Assembly (NCBI GenBank): GCA_029857975.1
Contig: JAOUFX010000057.1
Coordinates: forward strand, 1 to 9,830
Direction: 5' to 3'
Source: Deltaproteobacteria bacterium
GTDB lineage: Bacteria > Desulfobacterota > SM23-61
Length of the DNA: 9,830 nucleotides
In this document: positions 1 through 5,703 of the stretch, in pieces
Position numbering within the stretch: position 1 is the first letter of the stretch
Layout of the letters: each line of letters starts with the position of its first letter
The notes under the pieces: generated by a model
Database searches by the model: none
The model's input: only the letters and a program-made list of their open reading frames with translations
Told to the model about the DNA's origin: nothing
Position numbers and translations under genes: made by a program

Positions 1-150
1 TTGAGGGGGCGTAATAAATTAATCAATGTTCCATTACTTTTACGAAGCTCAATAACACAAATAAATTTTTGAGAAATTGCACGTTAGTAGTACAGAGGAA
101 AATTAAGATAAAAAAGTGAAAACAACACAATATTTTAACTTACGAAAGAA

Positions 151-202
151 CGCAGAGAATAAATCGAGTTTTTTTAACTATGAAATTATTCTCCGAGATC
201 TC
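151..202. repeat. Imperfect inverted repeat, intergenic
   Basis: The left arm near 153-164 (CAGAGAATAAAT) is approximately the reverse complement of the right arm near 183-194 (AAATTATTCTCC), sharing the core GAGAATAA. The sequence around it (CGCAGAG on the left, CTCTGTGG on the right) extends the symmetry loosely. It resembles dispersed intergenic hairpin repeats, but only one copy is visible here. Confidence 0.3.
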
Positions 203-245
203 TGTGGTTTAAAAAAAATCGCTCAATTTAGGCATTAGATAAAGG

Positions 246-274
246 TTGACAGCGAGGGAACCGTTGGATAGATT
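246..274 (+). promoter_or_regulatory. Candidate sigma70 promoter for the lipoprotein gene
   Basis: A perfect -35 hexamer TTGACA at 246-251 is separated by 17 nt from TAGATT (269-274), which matches 4 of 6 positions of the -10 consensus. Transcription would start near 281, about 18 nt before the ATG at 299. Confidence 0.5.
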
Positions 275-298
275 GATAAACAGAGGTCCTGTAGGCGG

Positions 299-751
299 AT
301 GAGAGACTTGGGTAGGATCACTGCGGTTGGATTATTATTTCTGCTGTCCTCTTGCCTTAGCTTATTTCTGGAAAAGCCCACCTTCGCTTTGAAGGAAATC
401 GAGATCAAGCGCATCTCCTTCCAGGAAATTGATTTCCTTTTTGGCATCGAGGTCCAAAACCCGAATCAGTTTGATTTGAAGCTGCGAGCCCTCGAATACA
501 CGGTCTATCTCAGCGGTCAGGAAGTGGGCAAAGGTCGTCTGGAAAAAGAAATTAAAATCGTGAAAGCGGCTTCAACCCTGGTTCCGGTTCCTTTGCAAAC
601 GAACTTAAGAAACCTGGGCAACCCCTTGGCCCTTATCCTGGCCGGCAAGGATTTGCAGTATAAAATCGAGGGGGCAGCCATCATCAAGGCCAGTATGGGC
701 AGCACTACCATCCCCTTTTCCAAAAGCGGTGAGATCAAAATAAAGAAATAG
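299..751 (+). CDS. LEA type 2 (LEA14/WHy-like) lipoprotein
   Basis: Predicted 150-residue exported lipoprotein. Residues 1-18 form a short signal peptide with a hydrophobic core (AVGLLFLL) ending in the lipobox LSSC, so Cys19 would be lipidated after signal peptidase II cleavage. The mature part is a beta-rich domain. The segment 'FLFGIEVQNPNQFDLKLRAL' carries the V-x-NPN-x-F motif typical of LEA14/water-stress-hypersensitive-response (WHy) domains, followed by 'YTVYLSGQEVGKG' and a C-terminal 'IPFSKSGEIKIKK'. Bacterial relatives are small periplasmic lipoproteins without a settled function. The ATG at 299 follows a weak GAGGT at 283-287 and lies downstream of a candidate promoter. No obvious operon partner: the next gene starts over 200 nt later with its own promoter. 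Family assignment is fairly secure; the role is unknown. Confidence 0.85.
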   Translation: MRDLGRITAVGLLFLLSSCLSLFLEKPTFALKEIEIKRISFQEIDFLFGIEVQNPNQFDLKLRALEYTVYLSGQEVGKGRLEKEIKIVKAASTLVPVPLQTNLRNLGNPLALILAGKDLQYKIEGAAIIKASMGSTTIPFSKSGEIKIKK

Positions 752-919
752 ATTTAAAGTTTATTGCATTAGGCCTACTCTTCCTTCTTTTCTTCCTAGT
801 ACCCCCTCCAAAAAATGCCCCACTTCCGCCCTCCAAATACTCTATTTTTTTCTCTGCTGCCACTTGGCAAATTTGCTCTTGAGCCAACGCAAAATACTTT
901 CCTAAAGATTTATTTAGCC

Positions 920-952
920 TTGACAGGTCATTTTGATGTGACTAAAATAGTC
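920..952 (+). promoter_or_regulatory. Strong sigma70 promoter with overlapping palindrome (toxin-antitoxin operon)
   Basis: TTGACA (920-925), 17-nt spacer, TAAAAT (943-948): nearly ideal. The -10 box sits inside the inverted repeat GACTA-AAA-TAGTC (940-952), a plausible operator for autoregulation by the antitoxin, as Phd/YefM antitoxins do in known systems. Transcription would start near 955, so translation must begin at 977 and not at the upstream in-frame ATG at 815. Confidence 0.65.
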
Positions 953-976
953 CTAATGGATTTAGGAGGGACGGAT

Positions 977-1267
977 ATGAAAGTTGCAGCCGTATCAGAA
1001 TTGAAGGCGCGCCTTAGCAAATACCTGAATCGAGTCAAGGCCGGTGAGGAAGTGCTCATAACGGATCGTGGGACCCCGGTCGCTCGGCTATTGCCGATCT
1101 CGCGTGCAAAAACTGCGAAGGAAACAATGGCGAGTATGGAAAAGCGAGGATTGATAAGGGTCGGGTCGGGCAAGCTTCCGAAGGATTTTTGGGAGAGGTC
1201 GAAAGCCGAGGATTCAGAGGGCTTGGTCCTGCGGGCCCTTTTGGAAGAACGGGAAGGTGGAAGGTGA
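977..1267 (+). CDS. Type II antitoxin, Phd/YefM family
   Basis: Predicted 96-residue antitoxin that would bind and neutralise the PIN toxin encoded immediately downstream and repress its own promoter. The N-terminal half is a classic Phd/YefM fold: 'VAAVSELKARLSKYLNRVKAGEEVLITDRGTPVARLLPI' is a dimerising DNA-binding module seen in many antitoxins (residues 3-41). The C-terminal half is charged ('DFWERSKAEDSEG', 'ALLEEREGGR'), as expected for a toxin-wrapping tail. The open frame extends up to an ATG at 815, but I choose ATG 977: it has an ideal AGGAGG at 964-969, lies downstream of the promoter at 920-948, and is where family homology begins. Its TGA (1265-1267) overlaps the toxin start by 4 nt, implying translational coupling. 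Confidence 0.88.
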   Translation: MKVAAVSELKARLSKYLNRVKAGEEVLITDRGTPVARLLPISRAKTAKETMASMEKRGLIRVGSGKLPKDFWERSKAEDSEGLVLRALLEEREGGR

Positions 1268-1686
1268 GATTCTGGGACTCTTCGGCAATCATTCCGTTGT
1301 GTCTGAAAGAGCCAACATCTGAGGTGGTCGAAAACCTGGCCAGGACAGATGAAGATCTCGTTGTTTGGTGGACGACGTGGGTTGAATGCATTTCCGCCAT
1401 GGCGCGCCGATACCGAGAGGGGGTCCTTCCCATCAATGCCGAGCGACAGGCAAGAGCAGCGCTTACAACACTCGCTGGGGAGTGGTCAGAGATTCAACCA
1501 ACGGAACTCGTACGGCATCGAGCGGAGAGGCTTCTTATGGTCCATTCCTTAAGGGCGGCAGACGCCTTGCAACTGGCCGCAGCACTGATTTGGACGGAGG
1601 AAACGACTGCGGGGGCTGAGTTCGTGTGCCTCGACCAAAATTTGAGGGAAGCAGCTTTAAAAGAAGGCTTCACCGTTCTTCCCTAA
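1264..1686 (+). CDS. vapC: PIN-domain ribonuclease toxin (VapC-like)
   Basis: Predicted 140-residue toxin: a Mg2+-dependent PIN-domain endoribonuclease expected to cleave RNA when freed from its antitoxin. The four acidic residues of a PIN active site are in place: Asp5 in 'FWDSSAIIPL', Glu41 in 'WVECISAMAR', Asp100 in 'LRAADALQLAAA', and Asp124 in 'FVCLDQNL'. I start it at GTG 1264, which overlaps the antitoxin stop (GTGA); the frame stays open to an ATG at 1189, but that would bury it within the antitoxin and add residues with no PIN similarity. An AGGTGG-like site at 1255-1260 could serve as the ribosome binding site. The RNA target cannot be told from sequence. Confidence 0.88.
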   Translation: MRFWDSSAIIPLCLKEPTSEVVENLARTDEDLVVWWTTWVECISAMARRYREGVLPINAERQARAALTTLAGEWSEIQPTELVRHRAERLLMVHSLRAADALQLAAALIWTEETTAGAEFVCLDQNLREAALKEGFTVLP

Positions 1687-1800
1687 ACTTGATTAACTCT
1701 TCTGAAACTTTTTCCTGAATAGATTTCATGCCCTCCTTCCTCGCTCAGACGTTCCTTTTGAGGTCGTCACAAGGAATGATCGTGCTCGGTCAACTTCTCC

Positions 1801-1860
1801 TTTCACCTTGGCAAATTGTTTTCGCAGCGGCGGCAGTCAGGGCCACAAGTTCGATCAGAT
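1801..1860. repeat. Dispersed ~60-bp repeat, copy 1
   Basis: Aligns without gaps to 5587-5646 with 48 of 60 positions identical by hand count; the shared core is CACCTTGGCAAATTG. Both copies are intergenic. The differences are spread over all three codon positions, so a conserved peptide is not indicated. It may be the relic of a mobile or REP-like element. Confidence 0.6.
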
Positions 1861-1982
1861 ACAAAACCCCAGGTAAAGTAGGTCTTACGCTATGCTCCAT
1901 GCGCCATGCGTTTCCTTCTGTCCTGCCCAATCCCTTCTTCCGGGAGTCCGGAGGAGGGTGCCAATAATACATATAAAGAAGT

Positions 1983-2019
1983 TTGACTTATTCGCATAAT
2001 CTGAATTATTATTATTATT
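1983..2019 (+). promoter_or_regulatory. Candidate promoter containing an (ATT)5 microsatellite
   Basis: TTGACT (1983-1988) is followed after 18 nt by TATTAT (2007-2012). That -10-like box lies within five tandem ATT units (2005-2019), which end just before the ribosome binding site of the antitoxin gene. Changes in repeat number would alter promoter or leader spacing. Confidence 0.4.
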
Positions 2020-2038
2020 GGAAAAAGGAGGAAATCTT

Positions 2039-2326
2039 ATGAAAGCTTTTGCTACTGTTCCCAGGCCCGCGAGGATAAGAATCCGGGGGCAGATTACCAT
2101 TCCCCAGGACATACGAGAAGAAATGAATCTGGATGCGCAAGCTACGATTAATCTCTTCCGGGTGGGGAAGGTTTTGTTGCTGACCCCCAAACGACTGGAG
2201 CGAGCTTCGTTGGCCAGGAAGGTGGAGCGGGAAATGAAGCGCGAAGGACTGACTTTGGAAGATCTGCTGGCGGGTCTCAAATCCCAACGGGAACGATATC
2301 TTGAAGAAGCCTTCTCAAAAGATTAA
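2039..2326 (+). CDS. Antitoxin, AbrB/SpoVT (MazE-like) family
   Basis: Predicted 95-residue antitoxin with an N-terminal swapped-hairpin AbrB/SpoVT DNA-binding domain. The segment 'RIRGQITIPQDIREEMNL' (residues 13-30) shows the family's basic-Gly-Q-hydrophobic-TIP-x-x-IR pattern, followed by a short beta region ('TINLFRVGKVLLLTPK'). The C-terminal half (from about residue 53) is a charged helix that would contact the toxin. Start chosen at ATG 2039, which has a strong GGAGG at 2027-2031; an upstream in-frame TTG at 2018 would place the ribosome binding site inside the gene. The downstream PIN gene overlaps its last 26 nt, the arrangement expected of a toxin-antitoxin pair. Confidence 0.87.
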   Translation: MKAFATVPRPARIRIRGQITIPQDIREEMNLDAQATINLFRVGKVLLLTPKRLERASLARKVEREMKREGLTLEDLLAGLKSQRERYLEEAFSKD

Positions 2327-2756
2327 GGTTTTCATCGACACCAGCGTTCTCATTGCGGGGGTCTCGTCGGTAACCGGAGCATCTGCCGCGGTTCTGGATC
2401 TCTGCGAGGCTGAAGTCCTCCAGATGGTGGTCAGTCGGCAAGTCCTGGTTGAAGCGGATCGTAATTTTTGCGCCAAACTCCCCAATTTAGTAATCCAATT
2501 TCGCCGGTTCATCCAGAATCTGGCTATTTTAATGGTCGAGGACCCGCCGACAAAAGCCGTGGAAAGGGCTGCCAATCTAATTCACCGCAAGGATGCCCCA
2601 ATCCTTGGCGCAGCCATGGAATCAGAAGCTGACTATTTGATTACGCTCGATAAAAAGCATTTCTTAAAGCAGAAGGCCACGCCCAATATCCCCATCGAAG
2701 TCTGCACGCCGGCTGATTTTCTAAGAATTTTTGAGCGTCTCTGGATCCAGGATTAG
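2301..2756 (+). CDS. PIN-domain toxin (PIN_3/VapC-like)
   Basis: Predicted 151-residue PIN-domain ribonuclease, partner of the AbrB-type antitoxin. Active-site acids: Asp13 ('FIDTSVLIAG'), Glu51 ('VLVEADRN'), Asp98 ('HRKDAPILGAAMES') and Asp117 ('DYLITLDKKHFL'). The 'KDAPILGAA...ADYLITLDKKHF' pattern is characteristic of the PIN_3-type branch, different from the VapC-like protein at 1264. No ATG or GTG occurs near the N-terminus; TTG at 2301 is the best available start and overlaps the antitoxin by 26 nt. The ribosome binding site is weak, so translation is probably coupled and low, which suits a toxin. Function is inferred from family and gene pairing. Confidence 0.87.
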   Translation: MKKPSQKIKVFIDTSVLIAGVSSVTGASAAVLDLCEAEVLQMVVSRQVLVEADRNFCAKLPNLVIQFRRFIQNLAILMVEDPPTKAVERAANLIHRKDAPILGAAMESEADYLITLDKKHFLKQKATPNIPIEVCTPADFLRIFERLWIQD

Positions 2757-3123
2757 CCCCCCTTCTTGTTCCCTCCCTTGTTCCCCTGGAGTTAGTTGGT
2801 CGGGAAATGGAAGCCTGGACAAAAAAAGTGTATTCCTAAACAACTATGCGAATCTCATGATGGAAAAAGGAAATTTCAGCAGGGCGGAAGAGCTTTTTAA
2901 AAAGACTTTGAATCTGAAACCCGTTCACCCACATTCTTCCTTCGGCCTCGCTTTGTTGTACCGGGTAACCGGCCATCCCGAAGAAAGTTTCAAAGTCCTT
3001 GAGCGGCTTTTCATTTTGATGCCCAAAACGCCGGGAATTGAAAGCATGCAGATTTACAATGAGGCCCGCAATCTCTACTCGGAAATTAAGGCAGATACGG
3101 AATCAAAGACAAGCACTCATTAA
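2731..3123 (+). pseudogene. TPR-repeat protein fragment
   Basis: The frame encodes roughly two tetratricopeptide repeats. 'NNYANLMMEKGNFSRAEELF' followed by KKTLNLKP is a textbook TPR, and 'SSFGLALLYRVTGHPEESFK' followed by VLERLF a second, with a helical tail after. TPRs mediate protein-protein contacts. The first ~30 codons (2731-2820) do not look like protein and overlap the preceding toxin gene; TPR similarity begins abruptly near 2828. The only in-frame ATGs (2857, 2860) lie inside the first repeat and have no good ribosome binding site. I therefore read it as the surviving 3' end of a larger TPR gene. A short expressed protein starting at 2857 cannot be excluded. Confidence 0.5.
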
Positions 3124-3493
3124 AACCAGAAATAGTCGCGAGACGAAATATTTGCGCGTGAAAACCGGGAATACGGATCTCCGGGTCTCTATAGCCCGCT
3201 AACTTTCCTGGCGGATAAAGATTTAATCGAATTTCAGTAAATTCCGAATGCAAACAAAATAGACCTGACCCCGTGCGCACTTGACAGGAGGAATATAGGA
3301 TGTCCCCTTTTTCACGCGGGTTGGACTCGCCTTGAATAATAATTAAAAATACATGAAGTTGGAAGCGATGGCAATATAGAATTTCTTTTTCCTCTAGGAT
3401 TTTCGTGCTTTCCTATCGCGGCTGTTGTAGAATTGAAAAAACGTTGGCGTCTTTCGAGTCACGTGATCAATTTTTTTATAAGGAGGTTGCCTT
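3124..3493. other. Intergenic region upstream of the AOR gene
   Basis: No gene supported. It contains AGACCTGACCCC (3261-3272) and TGTCCCCTTTTT (3301-3312), motifs that recur in other gaps of this window. Close to the next gene is the perfect palindrome TCACGTGA (3459-3466), 28 nt before the ATG, a possible regulator site. I could not assign a convincing promoter. Confidence 0.5.
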
Positions 3494-5386
3494 ATGCCGA
3501 CAGGATACAACGGAAAAATCTTGCGGGTCAATTTGACCTCAGGGGCTATCCGTGAGGAAACCCCGGAGGAAATCGTCTACCGCACGTATATGGGCGGATC
3601 CGCCCTTTCTTCGTATTTTCTGCTGAAAGAGCAAAAGGCGGGCGTAGACCCCCTCGGCCCGGAGAACAAACTACTCTTTATGTCCAGCGTGATCTCCGGA
3701 GCGCCCCTAATGGGTCTAACCCGATACACCGTGGCGGCCCGCTCTCCCTTGACCGGGGCTTTCGGGGAAGCAGAAGCGGGAGGTTTTTTCGGGCCGGAGC
3801 TGAAGATGGCGGGGTTTGATGGAGTCATCATTGAAGGGCGGTCGGCCAAGCCGGTATATCTCTGGATCAAAGACGGCCGGGCGGAAATTCGGGATGCTTC
3901 CAAGATTTGGGGAAAAGACACCGGAGAGGCGGAAAAGCTGATCCGCGAGGAGCTCGGAGACAACCGGATTCGCGTGGCCCAGTGCGGCCCGGCCGGGGAG
4001 AAGCGGGTGCGCTATGCCTGCGTGGTCAACGAACTGAAGCATGCCAACGGCCGTACCGGCATGGGAGCCGTGATGGGGTCCAAGAACCTGCGGGCCATTG
4101 CCGCCCGGGGCACGCAGAGGGTTTCGCTGGCCAATCCGGAAAAAGTCGGGGAGATCGGGAAAAAAGTACTCGAACTCCTTTCCCAGTCCGTAATGGCCCA
4201 GAATTTGAAAAAGTTCGGGACGCCCATGTTCGTCATGCCCCTGCAGAACTCGGGGATCCTGCCGACGCGGAATTTTCAAAAGGGGCAATTCGAGGGGGCG
4301 GAAGCCATTTGCGGCGAAAAGATGACCGATACGATCCTGGTGAAATCGGAAGGTTGCTACGCTTGTGCGGTTCTATGCAAGCGGTCGGTCAAGGTGGAGG
4401 GCAAGTATAACGCCTCTCCCGAATACGGGGGGCCTGAATACGAGACGGTCGCCTCCCTGGGGTCCTACTGCGGGATTGATAACCTGGCGGCTATCGCCCA
4501 GGGGAATGAGATGTGCAACCGGTACGGTTTAGATACCATCTCCGTGGGTGTTTGCATCGCTTTTGCCATGGAATTGGTGGAAAAGGGAATCCTTACTGCA
4601 AAAGACACCGACGAGATTGACCTTCGCTTTGGGAATACGGATGCCATGTTGGCCATGATTGGGAAGATCGCCAGACGCGAAGGTTTCGGCGATGTGTTGG
4701 CGGAAGGCGTTCAGCGAGCGGCCCAGAAGATCGGGAAAGGGGCTGAAAAATTTGCCATGCACATCAAGGGCCAAGAACTGCCCATGCATGATCCGCGGGG
4801 AAAGCAGGGATTGTCCCTGAGTTATGCCACCTCCCCCACCGGGGCGGATCATATCGAAGCTCCCCATGATACTTCTTTCTTAACCGATGGCCCGGCGCTG
4901 AAAGCTGCCAAGCCGGCCGGTGTTATGGAGCCCGTCCCGGCGCTGGAGATGGGCCCGAGAAAGGTTCGGCAGTTTGTCCACACCCAGGCAATCTGGAACT
5001 CCTTCAACTCCCTGGGAGTCTGTAACTTTGCCGCGGCGCCTTATACGGCGATTCCTCTTGTTACGCTCGCCGAGGCGGTGGAGGCGATTACCGGCTGGAA
5101 TACCAGCCTTTACGAATTGATGGAGTTGGGGGAGCGGACGGTCACAATGGCGAGGATGTTCAACATCCGGGAAGGGTTGTCCAAAAAGGATGATTATCTC
5201 CCCGAGAGATTATATGAAACCTTGGAGGCCGGGACTCCCCGGGAGAAAAAGATTACCCGCGAAGATTTCGCCAATACCCTGAAACTTTATTATGGGGCCA
5301 TGGGCTGGGACCCGGAAACCGGAGTGCCGACCGAAGGGAGATTGAGCTTTTTAGGCTTGGATTGGCTGATTCCCAAAAAATAGAGA
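3494..5386 (+). CDS. aor: Aldehyde:ferredoxin oxidoreductase family protein
   Basis: Predicted 629-residue cytoplasmic tungsten/molybdenum bis-pterin oxidoreductase that oxidises aldehydes to carboxylic acids with ferredoxin, or runs in reverse. The length is typical for the family. The N-terminal domain (about 1-210) includes 'LTRYTVAARSPLTGAFGEAEAGGFFG' (pieces at residues 75-100) and 'NGRTGMGAVMGSKNLRAI' (185-202), a pterin-binding signature. The [4Fe-4S] ligands are Cys288, Cys291 and Cys295 (CYACAVLC) plus Cys510 in 'FNSLGVCNF'. 'LPMHDPRGKQGLSLSYATSP' (429-448) is the conserved segment near the active site. ATG 3494 has an excellent TAAGGAGG at 3479-3486. It stands alone: no ferredoxin, MoaD-like or pterin-synthesis gene adjoins, and a strong terminator follows. 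The aldehyde substrate cannot be deduced. Confidence 0.95.
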
Positions 5387-5403
5387 AGGGCCCCTCCAGA
5401 CAT

Positions 5404-5452
5404 AAGGCCATAGAAGATTCATCCTCCCTGAATTTTCTATGGCCTTTTTCTT
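5404..5452 (+). terminator. Rho-independent terminator of the AOR gene
   Basis: A long stem, AAGGCCATAGAA plus GATTC (5404-5420), pairs with GAATT plus TTCTATGGCCTT (5430-5446) around a 9-nt loop. The pairing is continuous over 17 positions with one G-U, and a T-rich run TTTTTCTTTT begins at the 3' edge of the stem. It lies 18 nt after the AOR stop codon. Confidence 0.9.
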
Positions 5453-5703
5453 TTCCGACCATAAAGCCACAACAAATAACCCTTCCCCCCTCTTTTCGGG
5501 ATTACAAGCAAGTTCAGTTTGAACCGACGTCCCTTTTGATAAACGTGGGCAACTTATAAATTTATGGACGTCCCCCTTTCCCACACTCTCACCTTGGCAA
5601 ATTGCTTCCGCAACCGCGGCAGCCAGGTCCGTAAGTTCACTCAGAAAGAACGTCCCCTTTTATGACCCCATTTCTTTGGTCCGACCCCGCTTCACGTTCT
5701 CGT
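5453..5703. repeat. Repeat-rich intergenic stretch (GTCCCC/TGACCCC motifs)
   Basis: No gene supported. The stretch between the AOR terminator and the 3' end of the opposing selenoprotein gene holds several copies of short related motifs: GACGTCCCCCTTT (5567-5579), ACGTCCCCTTTT (5650-5661), TGACCCCA (5663-5670) and CCGACCCC (about 5681-5688). The second copy of the 60-bp repeat lies between the first two. This looks like debris of a REP-like element. Confidence 0.45.
5587..5646. repeat. Dispersed ~60-bp repeat, copy 2
   Basis: Ungapped match to 1801-1860 (48/60 identical by hand count). It is flanked on both sides by GACGTCCCC/ACGTCCCC motifs, which suggests that the repeat is the interior of a small element bounded by these motifs. 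Copy 1 lacks obvious flanking motifs. Confidence 0.6.

Larger units (their letters stand above)
1..298. other. AT-rich intergenic region
   Basis: No convincing reading frame on either strand. The stretch is strongly AT-rich with many A and T runs. It holds an imperfect inverted repeat (about 151-202) and, at its right end, a sigma70-like promoter serving the lipoprotein gene. Otherwise I see nothing in it. Confidence 0.6.
1687..2038. other. Intergenic region with repeat copy and promoter
   Basis: No gene I can support. Short open frames exist on both strands but lack ribosome binding sites and family similarity. The stretch holds one copy of a diverged ~60-bp repeat (1801-1860) and, at the right end, a promoter-like element with an ATT microsatellite feeding the AbrB-type antitoxin. 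Confidence 0.6.

Noticed and set aside
815..976. Upstream in-frame extension of the Phd/YefM antitoxin (ATG 815)
   Set aside because: A near-ideal promoter at 920-948 and an ideal AGGAGG before ATG 977 place the start later; the extension has no family similarity.
1189..1263. N-terminal extension of the VapC-like toxin (ATG 1189)
   Set aside because: It overlaps the antitoxin coding region and adds non-PIN sequence; the GTG at 1264 gives the usual 4-nt overlap.
1728..1967. 79-residue + strand open frame in the intergenic gap
   Set aside because: No ribosome binding site or domain; it spans the 60-bp repeat, whose two copies do not show codon-like conservation.
3716..4288. 190-residue - strand open frame inside the AOR gene
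   Set aside because: Antisense shadow of a well-conserved gene; Pro/Gly/His-rich with no family similarity.
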